Shown piece after piece: positions 44,904 to 57,200 of a stretch of 64,000 nucleotides of DNA. Numbering within the stretch: position 1 is the first letter of the stretch; the number at the start of each line of letters is the position of its first letter. Below the pieces are notes generated by a model that worked only from the letters and a program-made list of their open reading frames with translations, was not told the origin of the DNA and ran no database searches. This stretch comes from Symsagittifera roscoffensis (Eukaryota; Xenacoelomorpha; Acoela; Convolutidae): NCBI RefSeq assembly GCF_963678635.1, contig NC_087064.1:12867989-12931988 (forward strand), in the 5' to 3' direction. Both the position numbers and the translations under genes were made by a program.

Positions 44904-45024
44904 GTAATTATTAAAAGTTTGAAATATGTATCAAAGGGAATACATGATCAATGCTTGGCGGCTCAGAAAAGTCAACTTTTCTTCTTGTACTCGTCTTTCT
45001 TCCTTCAAAAGTTCTGTTTTTAGA

Positions 45025-45358
45025 TATTGCATCAAACGATACATCTCCAATTGGACTACAAGGGTCGCGTTTTAAGACTCCACCTCTACCACAATCACAA
45101 CTTGAAGTTGTATCACTTGACAGTAGCCACACCAGTGCGTCTATTGGATCGGAAAATTTCGAAGTGACGTCATCGGTAAAAGATGTTGTGACATCATCAG
45201 AAAGTATCACAATGACGCCATCGGGAAGTGATGTTGTGACGTCATCAGGAAGAGTTGTGACAGAGAGGGAGTTGGTTAGTTGTGAGCTGTGTGAGTACCA
45301 GACGCCGTCTCTGAAAAGATTGAGGCTGCACTACACACATGTCCACAAACTCAGTTGA
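45025..45358 (+). CDS. Terminal exon with C2H2 zinc finger (exon Z5)
   Basis: Acceptor GTTTTTAG ends at 45024; stop TGA at 45356-45358. The start is Ser/Thr-rich, with three imperfect repeats of a DVVTSS-type unit (VKDVVTSSE, GSDVVTSSG). The end is a single finger, CELCEYQTPSLKRLRLHYTH followed by VH, with C-x2-C and H-x4-H spacing (HYTHVH). One C-terminal C2H2 finger after a long disordered chain with a nuclear signal suggests a nuclear protein. If the 36.6-39.1 kb exons belong to the same gene, it would instead be membrane-anchored. A poly(A) signal AATAAA lies at 45589. Confidence 0.7.
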
Positions 45359-45588
45359 ATCCAACTAGCAAAGTCGCGATACTATTCGCTTCCTAATTTA
45401 ATTCTGTCTAGTCTAATTTAATTCTATATTATAAATACTTATCCATGAAATTGCAAAAACTTCAGTAGCGAGCAAATTTTGCACATTTTTCAATTGTTTT
45501 TCTTTTAGGCGCTTGTTTCTTTGGCTCGGGTGTTTTTTTAAATATGACAAGTAAGCGTCAAAGTTTATGATTAAATTTTAAGCCTACT

Positions 45589-45594
45589 AATAAA
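45589..45594 (+). terminator. Poly(A) signal for the zinc-finger gene
   Basis: AATAAA 231 nt after the stop codon of exon Z5. It is the first such hexamer downstream, in an AT-rich context where chance matches are common. Confidence 0.4.
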
Positions 45595-45628
45595 GAAAAT
45601 ATGCTTGCTCGTTTAGAGGAAAGTTTTA

Positions 45629-48258
45629 AGGCAAATTAAGCTCTTCAATGGCAAAATTGCAAATGGCGCGAAAATTTTTTTGATGACTTTTATCTTTGAA
45701 CGTAGTTGTGAGTTGTCCAGCTGCTTAAAAAACAAATTACTAAACCCAGTTTTCTCAAATTTGGTTGGTTTTTATCTCGGAAGTGTCAATCATAAACGAT
45801 TCTAGAAATCCAAAGACTTTCAAGGTTTTCTTGTTTATTGATTCTTTCTAACTGTCAGCTGGCTAACTGTCATCTTTTTTGTATGTACTCCGGTATGTAC
45901 CGTTTTGTACGCTGGTCAAAAAGTTCTCTGATTCTTTCGGAAATCGTCCGATTTGGGTGATTTTTGTGCTTTCTATTTAAATGGCTTTAATTTATAAGTA
46001 ACACCATCAAAGTATATTTTTTGAGTGTACTGACCGCTTTAATTGTTGTAATCGTGAAGGACAATGAAATCAAATTTTGAGACTCTTACGCAAAGCCACT
46101 TTTTTCGATATTATTGCATATGGCTTCACATAATTAAGTATTTTTTTTGATAAAATAGATTTTCGTACGTTAAAAAAGTGTTAAGAACCATGTTTTGTAA
46201 ACGAAATTGGATAATATTAGCAGTTTTGACGAATACTTTTCTTAATCAGTTGTTTGACCATTTCTTTGACCAGCTAGTACAAAATTCTGTGATTTTTTGT
46301 TAGCACATGAATCAACTGCCGAAGTTTGAAGTCGAAGACTGAATATACTTTTGCGATACTGCTAAAATATATGAAAACAGTTAACAAGTTCATGAGGACA
46401 TTTTAGCAGTATCGCAAAGATTTATTCAAAGAACTTGTTAATTATGTTTTTATTTTATCATATAATTGTTAAGAAAGTTGCAAATTTGAAAGGTGCATTT
46501 TGTTCCATATTTTTCTTGAATAGTTTTAGCTGCCTCTTTTTACTCTTTTTTTTTGTAAAGGGAATTAGCATATATTGGAAATATCTCTCATCGCTTTTTT
46601 AACAACGAAAAATTACGACGATGCAAGTCACATGACAAGCGATTTCAACACCACATTTCCCTGCTCTCCACCCACATTTCGACATGAGAGGATATGATAA
46701 AAACTGGTTTTTCTTAAACTTAATTGGAGTTGAAATAATTATTTGAGCTAAAAATCAAATTTTAATTGAAAAAACTAATATAAAACATTTATTTAATCAA
46801 CATTTTGTGAAATGTTTTGTGAGAATGAAATGTATTTATTATAAAGAATGATTTTTTAAGTTAAAAACGCTGAAACATGTATTCATGGTTCAAATTGACT
46901 GAATAAAAAAACCACACCAAGCATAATTGTGCCTCACTTTCTTCAACATTGAAGACACAGAGCTTAAGTCACGGGGTATGAATGTTGCAACCTTTAGTTT
47001 TCAAACGGTTAATTGAACGAATTTTTTTTTCACGTTTCTGCTGTTTTTTCTTCAACTACTGGGGACACAGATTTAGTTTTGACATACGGTGAATGAAACT
47101 GCTCATTAAAATATAGAAAGATAAGAAACCGTAAAAAAAAATTTCAAGACGTTGTTGGGCCATTTAACTAGAGAGCGTTAGAGAGATGGTCCTAATTCCA
47201 AAAGTTCCCCGTAAACAGTGTTTAAAAGCTTAGTCAAATTTTTAGTTCTTTCATATCTGATTTGAAACCTATATAAGGGCCTAGTTTAGATGCTTAGCTT
47301 TTCAATGAATTCATTTATGTTCAAACTTTCAAACTTCTTTTACTGTTAACGGAGAATTTTTGACACTAAGAACATCTCTTCAACGCCCTCTAGTCAAATG
47401 GCCCTACAACGCCTTGAAAATATTTTTTACGGTTTTTTACCCTGCTATATTCTAATGATCAGTTTCATTCATCCTATGTCAAAATTTGAACTATAAGTCT
47501 ATAATAGTTGAAGAGAAAACGGCAGAAATATGGGAGAAATTTTCATTCAAATTTTCCTTTACTTGCTTGAAAACTAGTTACAACTTTTATATTCCGTGAC
47601 AGTACATTGAAAAGAATTATTTATTGGTTAAATGGTGTAATCAGCGCAATCAAAATGAGAAAACATGCAAAAAATTAAAGGCAGTTAATAAAGCGAGAAA
47701 TGATTTCAGATCACAGTTGTTGATGTGATTTCAAAATGAGTGAGAATCGCCAGTCAAATGTAATTACTGAGGGTCAGGCCCAAATTACAGGACAGTCAGA
47801 CGCGACTGTGTTCTACAATCCCGTGCAGGAGTTCAACCGAGACCTCAGTATCGCGTTGATCAAAACATACCGTGAATCACTGCAGAAGGAAAGCTATGAG
47901 CATCTAAATAGTATTTGAAAAAAAATTCAACCAAGATGGTTAAATGATTATTGCTACGGGGCCACTTGACTTTAGTAGTCTGGTTATCTTTTTGCATCTA
48001 ATGTGGTTCCTAATGCTATGCCTGTTTCGAGCTGAAATGGTAAAAAATTTTTCAGAAATTGATTTATTTTCGTCGGCTTTATTGCCGTGTGTTTTATTTG
48101 CACTTGCGAAGCGTAGTTTCCTATTACTGTATCCACTTTTTTCCAACCTAAGTCGCAAATAAAGGTGCTCATTTTTTGGTGGCACCTTGACATTTTCGTA
48201 TCTGGTTAACTTTTGCTCCATATCATTATATTTTGCATCTGGTTTGTTGGTGGCTAGT
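45629..48258. repeat. Segmental duplication with TRMT1 first exon, copy 1
   Basis: This matches 48421-51588 along its length ('ttaagctcttcaat.gcaaaa', 'gtatgtactccggtatgtac', 'gcttagtcaaatttttagtt'). The second copy carries about 480 bp of extra sequence at 49690-50177, so the offset grows from about 2,790 to 3,274 bp. Confidence 0.9.
47736..47910 (+). CDS. TRMT1: TRMT1 first exon, copy 1a
   Basis: ATG at 47736, donor AATA|GTATTT at 47911. It encodes 58 residues including ITEGQAQI and VFYNPVQEFNRDLSIALI. It differs from copy 1b by two residues (KTYRE/KTYSE and KES/KEN) and by nearby silent changes. Confidence 0.88.
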
Positions 48259-51200
48259 TTCTGTTTGATAAAAAAACAGGTATTATGAAAATGTATGTGG
48301 TTTGGGTTTTTTCGTAGTTTTTGAGTCGCTTATGACGTTTTTTTTTTCACTTTTCGCAAAACTTAGTTTTTTCTCGAGACCTACATTCCTGATTTTGAAA
48401 AATGGTAGAAATAGAGAGACAGGCAAATTAAGCTCTTCAATAGCAAAAATGCAAATGGCACGAAAATTTTTTTTGATGACTTTTATCTTTGAACGTGGTT
48501 GTGAGTTGTCCAGCTGCTTAAAAAACAAAACACAAAACCCAGTTTTCTCAAATTTTGTTGGTTTTTATCTCGGATTTCTAGAATCCAAAGACTTTCAAGG
48601 TTTTCTTGTTTATTGATTCTTGCTAACTGTCAGCTGGGTAACTTAACTTTTTTGTATGTACTCCGGTATGTACCGTTTTGTACGCTGGTCAAAAAGTTCT
48701 CTGATTTTTTCGGCAATCGTCCGATTTTGGGCGATTTTTGTGCTTTTTATTTAAATGGCTTTAATTTATAAGTAACACCATCAAAGTATATTTTTTGAGT
48801 GTACTGACCGCTTTAATTGTTGGAATCAAGAAAGACAAGGAAATCAAATTTTGAGACTCTTACGCAAAGCCACTTTTTTCGATATTATTGCATATGGCTG
48901 CACATAATCAAAGATTTTTTTTGATAAAATAGATTTTTTTACGATAAAAAAGTGATAAGAACCATGTTTTGTAAACGAAATTGGATAATATTAGCAGTTT
49001 TGACGAATACTTTTCTTAATCAGTTGTTTGACCATTTCTTTGACCAGCTAGTACAAAATTCTGTGATTTTTTGTTAGCACATGAATCAACTGCCGAAGTT
49101 TGAAGTCGAAGACTGAATATACTTTTGCGATACTGCTAAAATATATGAAAACAGTTAACAAGTTCATGAGGACATTTCAGCAGTATCGCAAAGGTTTATT
49201 CAAAGAACTTGTTCATTATGTTTTTATTTTATCATATAATTGTTATGAAAGTTGCAAATTTGAAAGGTGCATTTTGTTCCATATTTTTCCTGAATAGGTT
49301 TTGCTGCCTCTTTTAACTCGTTTTTGTAAAATTAAATAGCATGAGCGCCACTAGGCTTTTTTTTGCTCATTTAGATTGTTTATTGGAAATATCTCTCATC
49401 GCTTTTTAACAACGAAAAAATACAACGATGCAAGTCACATGACAAGCAATTTCAACACCACAATTCCCTGCTCTCCATCCACATTTCGACATGAGAGGAT
49501 ATGATAAAAACTAGTTTTTCTTAAATTTAATTGGAGTTGAAATAATTATTTGAGCTAAAAATCAAATTTTAATTGAAAAAACTGATATAAAACATTTTTT
49601 TTAATCAACATTTTGTGAAATGTTTTGTGAGAATGAAATGTATTTATTATATAGAATGATTTTTTAAGTTAAAAACGCTGAAACATGTATTCAATGGTGT
49701 ATCATTTTGGGAAAATATTTAACAGTTGATCTGTGAAGAGCATAGTATTGGTCTTGTGGTCGTAAGTTATAACGCTTCATAATAAAAGCAAGACTACTGG
49801 AATATCAGGGCAAAGTCCTGGTTGTTTCGACTGCACTTAAGGATAATTGAAAAAAAAATCATTTTTCTTCATTTTATCCACCCACACGATCTGTAAAATA
49901 CTAGGGGTGTGTTAAGTGTCTCGTATTGTGATAATAGTATTCTATTGCTGGCTTCAGTTCAATTTGGAACGCATTAGTTCGCTTTTTACACGTGTTATAA
50001 GCACGCAATATATCGCACTTTAGTTATCCCTAATTGGCCAAATTAGCCAAGTAACGCCCGTAACTTTTTGAAAAATGATCACAGGTGAAATAACGTTTTA
50101 AATTTGAGCTTAGGATGACAAGATTTCCCAAATGGTATTTAAAAAAGCCGTTAAAAACGCTTATTTAACAAGTCAAAAATCTACTGAATAAAAAAACCAC
50201 ACGAAGCATAATTGTGCTTCACTTTCTTCAGCATTGAAGACACAGAGCTTAAGTCACGGGATGAATGTTGCAGCCTTTGGTTTTCAAACGGTTAATTGAA
50301 CGAAATTTTTTTTCTTTTTTCTGCCGTTTTTTCTTCAACTACTGGAGACAGCTTTAGTTTTGACATACGGTGAATGAAACTGCTCATTAAAATATAGAAG
50401 GATAAGAAACCGTAAAAAAAAATTCAAGACGTTGTTGGGCCATTTAACTAGAGAGCGTTAGAGAGATGGTCCTAATTCCAAAAGTTCCCCGTAAACAGTG
50501 TTTAAAAGCTTAGTCAAATTTTTAGTTCTTTCATATCTGATTTGAAACCTATATAAGGGCCTAGTTTAGATGCTTAGCTTTTCAACGAATTCATTTATGT
50601 TCAAAATTTCAAACTTCTTTTGCTGTTAACGGAGAATTTTTGACACTAAGAACATCTCTTCAACGCCTTCTGGTCAAATGGCCCATCAACGCCTTGAAAA
50701 TATTTTTTACGGTTTATTACCCTGCTATATTCTGATGATCAGTTTCATTCATCCTACGTCAAAATTTGAACTATGGGTCTCAAGTAGTTGAAGAGAAAAC
50801 GGCAGAAATATGGAGAAATTTTCATTCAATTACTTGCTTGAAAACTAGATACAACTTCTAAATTCCGTGACAGTACATTGAAAAGAATTATTTAATGGTT
50901 AAATGGTGTAATCAGCGCACCCAAAATAAGAAAACATGCTAAAAATTAAAGGCAGTTAATAAAGCGAGAAATGATTTCAGATCAAAGTTGTTGTTGATGT
51001 GATTTCAAAATGAGTGAGAATCGCCAGTCAAATGTAATTACTGAGGGCCAGGCCCAAATTACAGGACAGTCAGACGCCACTGTGTTCTACAATCCCGTGC
51101 AGGAGTTCAACCGAGACCTCAGTATCGCGTTGATCAAAACATACAGCGAATCACTGCAGAAGGAAAACTATGAGCATTTAAATAGTAATAAAAAAATATT

Positions 51201-54200
51201 TTCAATCAAGTTGGTTAAATGATTATTGCTACGGGGCACTGAAATTTTCCCGGAAACCATTTCATTTGCAGGATGACTGAAATTGGGGTAATCTTCAGCT
51301 TTAGTAGTCTGGTAATCTTTTTGCATCTAAATATGGTTCTTAATGCTGTGGCAGTTTCGAGCTGAAATGGTAACAAATCTTTTCAGAAATAAAATGATTT
51401 TTTTTTCGGCTTTCTTGCCGTGTGTTTCTTTTGCACTTACGGAGCGTAGTTTAATATTAATGTATCCACTGTTTTTTTAACCTACGTCGCAAATAAAGGT
51501 GCTCATTATTTGGTGGCTTCTTTGCGTTTTTGTCTCTGTTTAACTTTTGCTCCATAGCATTATATTTTGTATCTGCTTTGTTGGTGGCTGTTTGCCCTTA
51601 CTAGAACTTTCGAAGGTCGTAGAACGTCTAATAAAGTAAAAGCGACTAGCGGAATATCCAGGCACACAATTTGTACCATTTTCAAAATCAGGAATATAGG
51701 TCTCGAGAAAAACTACAAGTTTTGCGGAAAGTGGAAAAAAAACGAAAAAAACGTCATAAGAGTCTCAAAAACTACCGAAAACCCAAACCACATACATTTT
51801 CATAATACCTTAGTTTTTGAGACGCTTATGACGTTTTCTCGAGACCTATATTCCTGATTTTGAAAAATGGTACAAATCGAGAGACAGGCAACACTCTTGT
51901 GTGCCTGGATATTCCGCTAGTCTCTTTTACTTCATTAGACGTTCTACGACCTTCGAAAGGTCTACTAAGGGAATTTTTGACCCCTTTCTGGATTATTTGT
52001 CTCGAAAACTACTCTGCCACTTTTAAAATTAAGGCCACTTTTAAAATTAGGGATTCAGTATAATATGTGCGCTAGAAAGTTTCCCTTCATAGCGGCTACA
52101 CCCTATTTTTTGTAGAATACCAATGTTCGATGCAGCAAAATTTTGTTTGTTTGGAATTTTGTTAAATTTCTCGAAAACTACGGTGCCAGGTCTGATATTG
52201 GGGTTCAATTGAAAGAACAAACTAAGGATATCCCTTCAGAAGCGTACTTCTCCAATTTTGGCAAGGATTCCGCTATGGGCAAAAGAAATATTTGACCGTT
52301 TGAACCCCTTTTGGACTCACTCATTTTCCCAAAAACGACCGTGCCAATTCTGAAACAGAAATTAATCTCCCCAGCAAGAGCGCGTTCTCCATATTTTTGA
52401 TATGAATCAGCTATGGACTTAGTAAATGTTCAATTGTTGACATTTTGACACATTTCAAATTTGCGCATTAGTGCATGTTTTAAAATCATTATCAAACAGG
52501 TACCTTCAGCTTTAGCGCCCTCGGTGCAGATTTAGCGTCCATGGCGCAGATGCTAAGATGCGAGACTTTCAACCTCCAGGTCATGGGTGCGACTGCAGTG
52601 TATAGCAGAATTGTAATTAGTTTTTTTTTGCTTTCCTTTTTTTTTTTTACTTTTTGACCCTTTTAGAGCGACTTTTTGCCTTCTTCGCTTTTGTGTTTGC
52701 AAAGGGCAGCTTCGCCTTTTTACTGACTATGCTTTTCAAAAGTTTTATTTATTTTTTCATTTGAAATATAAGCACCGTTTCTTAATTTCCTTATTTTGAT
52801 TTTTCTATTAAAACTTTTTGTAAATTGGTTCAAGGCAACCGCACATCGAATTTTTGAAATATTGAAAAATCAAAAAATTTGTTTAAAAAATAGTGATATC
52901 AAATTGTAACATACTTTCTTCAGAGTCGATGAACGGAGTGAAGACTTTTATATAGGTCATGATGAATTTTTTGTTTCAAGGAAAAGTCTCAAACTTTATT
53001 CACGCTCAATTTTAATTTTTCGTGGTTTGACTTTTGATTTCTTTTTGATTAAGTTCATTTCCTTTGTTAAAGGAAGGTGAATTCGACTATCGAACATCGA
53101 AAGTAGGAGGTCATAAAAAACGTGATCGACTTCTACTTTCGAAAGTAGACTTAAGTTTTCAGATTTCCCAGCTGAATAAGAACTTTACATTTTGATCCAG
53201 TGTTCCAAAATGGAGTTAGTTTTTATCAAAACAGTGCCAGTCATAATTTGTAGAAATTGAAGTAGTTTTAAGCCATCTAGTTTTTTTCTTTGAAATTCCA
53301 AAATCAATTCAAAAATTCAGTTAAATTAAGTTCAGTTATATTTCAAAAAATAAAACAGTATATTTAAAATGTTTTCTTGCGTTCCTTGACTCTTTTCTAA
53401 CTGTCTTTTGGTTATTTTTAGGTTTACACTTTCCTTTTTGTCTGTTTCATTAATTATCTGCCATGCTTTGTTTGTTTTTAGCGCAATTAGTGCAACGATC
53501 CGTTTTACCTCTTTTAGAAGCTCAAAACAGGCGACCCAAATGCTATTGACAATTAGAATTAACTTAAAACAACAGTGGACATAGAAGCTTCTAGAATTGT
53601 ACAAACTTCGGTAGGATGTTTTTTTGAAAGACTTAAAATGTAATATCAACTCTGAAATATGTCAACATGGGGGTGTGTTTTCTTATGGAATTGTGATTAT
53701 TTTCAAGATAAAGAGCAGGGTAAGATGTAGAATTTGTGCGGCATGGGCGGAGAGGATTTTATCTAATTCCTGTATAAGCTGAGGGAAGTCTCCTTTGAAA
53801 ACGCTGAGAAGACGATATGGTGGCGAGAAATGTTCCTGCGGCGAGTGTAGCGTAGCGTCTTCCTGAAAATAGTTCCACCTCGCCCTCTCCAATTTATTAC
53901 TGTTTACGATTTAACTTTTAACGTAGTTTTTAGTTCATTTGGTTGAAAAAAGTTAATGTTAAATGCTCATTGCTACTCAAGGATGAAAAACTCTGCATCT
54001 TTGAGGGCCTGTCAGCCACAGGTCTGCGGTCTATTCGATACGCCAAAGAACTATCCAGCGTGTCCCAGATATACGCGAATGACTTGGACAAAGTGGCTTT
54101 TGGATGTATCAGAGACAACATAGAGAGAAATGGAGTGGGTGCTCTAGTGCAGCCGCTGCTCGGGGACTGCAATGCCAACTTATGTAAGGTCTGTTTCAAG

Positions 54201-57200
54201 TTAGCTTACCCCACCAGAGATACCTTTCTATGAACCGTTTTTTGCCTAGGTTGGATATTGAGTCGCTTATAACGTGTTTCGCGGAGTTGGAAATTCGGTG
54301 TTCCTCAACCAAGATTGGGCCAAAGTTTTCGCGAGATAATTAAATTGCTTTTTGGGCACTACTTTCATGGATTTCATCCACAAATCTGTTGTATGATCAT
54401 TTCAATTTTTCTACATATTGGCCCGTTCGGAAAACCGTTTTGGTGACAGCCCTCTTCTTTAATTTCTTCTTTTTTTAATAACGATATGCTCTTACCGTTG
54501 TGGGACTCCCGTGGATGGAAACCACTCATTGAATACCGTTGCTGCTTCAGCTGGTGTCAGAAGGCACTCGGCCGAACGTGGTGGACGTTGACCCTTTCGG
54601 ATCCCCTGCCATCTTCATAGACACTGCAGTGAGGATGGTGTCTGAAGGAGGTCTCTTACTGGTGACTGCCACTGACTTGGCCGTGTTGTGTGGCCAGGTG
54701 CCAGAGAAGAGCTACTCACTCTATGGCTCACTCTCTGTCAAGACGCCATGCATGCACGAAAACGCACTCAGGTTTGTTGCAGTTCGTATGTGCTTTACTT
54801 ATATGATTAAAATAATTGTACTTGTATATAAACATATAATAAAAATACTTGTAATTGTGTATAAAAATTAATCGAAATACGCGTTTGAAACTGGTTCTAA
54901 TCAATAGTAGCAGAGTTTGAGAACTGCAATAAATATAAATGTCCTTTTTTACGTGAGCGTCAGCGTAGTGTATTATATCGAACCTTCTTTTTTCTAACCT
55001 AACTCGCAAGTAAAAGTGTTCATTAAAAGTGTTCGCTTATTTGGATATTTCACAGAAGCATTGGAAGTTGCATAGTATTTGTTCTCTGCTTTTTTGTGGC
55101 TAGTGTTTGTTTTCTATTAAGCGTACTGAATATTTTGTGTGTGAGGCTCATAATCTCTAGGTCGCAGTTTCGGATTCGAGAAGTAGTCGAATTTTAACTA
55201 ATTCGAGGCTTATTTCTAGTTTTTTTTTGCAATATAGAGCTCTTTTTTGTCGTGTTCCTGCTAGTGTTTGCGAAGCGAAGCTTCACCTCTGTGTTTATAA
55301 TTTAAATACTAACGAGCCACAAAGTATGAAGAGTCAATGTCAGTATGGTCATTTTTCCTAAGATTGATGACAGACAGAGGTTGCGTTCAGTATTTTGTAT
55401 CTCTGTTTCAAACTGGGTTCATTTTGATGTTCTTATCTAGAATCCTACTGTACTGCATGAGTAGACAGGCGGCCATGCATGGGAGATACATCATCCCCCA
55501 ACTGTCCTTCTTCAAAGACTTCTACATCCGAGTGGCAGTCACAGTACACACTAAGGCATTTCTAGTCAAAGATGTCTGTCTAAAACACAGGTATGGCCAA
55601 GCAATTTAAATCAATAATTAAGTCTTATTTTAAACCAAGTTGGAAAGATAATGAATATAAAAAATTTTTTTCGCATAATTGCGTTTGATGCACAGCAACA
55701 AAAAGCGAATAAAATGCAGAGACTGGTATAAGTAAACATTTATTTGCGAAGTGCAGCTTAGCCTCTGTTTAGAAAATTGTTATGATTATTGATATGTATG
55801 CTCTGGTTTTGGTTGAAAAGATATGTCTCAAAATAGACAATTTTGTGAGAAAAACTTTTAAATTTGGGTTTAAATCCATTTCTGTTGTACCACAGTGTAG
55901 TCAACTACTGCAGCCAGTGTACTGACTTCATTCTGAATCCACTGGCTTTGAAGAGTGGACCTTCGAAGTATGTCCACGCCACAGTGCGGGGAGGCCAGAA
56001 GTGCAAACAGTGTGAAAGTGGTAAGAAGAGACTTGTGTGGCTATTAAGACTCCTTTTAGAAATTGAGGGATCAAACTTTAAATAAATAATTTTATCAGAA
56101 TTGTTTCGAAAAACTTTCTTGCATGAGTGGCTGCGCCCAATTTGTTTAAAAAGTTTATGGCCCTTGAATAGTCAAGTTTTGATTTTTTACCGTTTTGTGA
56201 ATCTTTTCGACTTTTCTTGAAAACTAAATTTTCAAATCTGATATTATGGGCTTAATGGAGTACTGGGTAGTGGGAAGCTATTCTGCATTAGCGGACACTC
56301 ACAAAACTTGTACACAAGAAGTTATTGCCCTCGGAAAAGTCAAAGTTTTGATTTTTTGACCATTTCTTTTGAAAGTTTTGAGATTTCACGAAAATTACCT
56401 TTTCAAATCTGAGATTTTGGGCCCAATCGAAAAAACAGGTTGCGTGAATCCATTCTGCATAGGCGGCTACGCATAATTTTTTCCTACAAAAAGCTATGGT
56501 TTTGGGAAAGGTCAAACCATTGATTTGCTGACCGTTTTTTTGGACTTTTATGATAATAAAAACTCAATATTTCTCGCAATATTTTGAAATGCATTATTTA
56601 TACATAATGTGGCTTTATGCTTTGCGATTTGTTACCTGCGAAGTTATTGTGGAAGTCTTCAGTTTGTAATATTCCAAGTTAATAATTTTAAAATTGGGTC
56701 TAATTGTATTTGGTGCTGAATCGCATTGGCAATTTGTTAGCATATTTAGCTGCTACTATACCGATTTTTTTAAAAAAACCTGGCACCAATAGAAAGACCG
56801 GCTGCTCTTCTTCTTTCATGTTTTTGCAAACGATTATGTCCTATGGCCTTAGAAAATGTCTAAATTTTGAAACTTTGCCCGTTTTTTGGAAACTTTTTCT
56901 TTAAAACCTTACCTGCTAATTCGCAGGTTAGGTTTTGAAGACAAAAAGAGTTTTCAAAAAACGGGCAAAGTTTCAAAAAATGATAATTCATTAAAATTGA
57001 CATGGTATTTGGATTTTCTCTGCGTAATCTGTTTCACCCTATTTTTTTCTAGAAAAGCCGAAATGGACTTCGAAAAAGTTCCTTTTTAATTTTTACCCTT
57101 TTTAAGAAATTTCGTCACCCTTCTCGAAAATTACAAGCTAAATCGGATACTAAGGGTTCAATCTAAAAATCTAAAACATCAGGGCGAGCAAGTGTTCAAT

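Larger units (their letters stand above)
48421..51588. repeat. Segmental duplication with TRMT1 first exon, copy 2
   Basis: Second copy of 45629-48258; see there. It carries the extra segment at 49690-50177, which lacks an obvious open frame. Confidence 0.9.
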
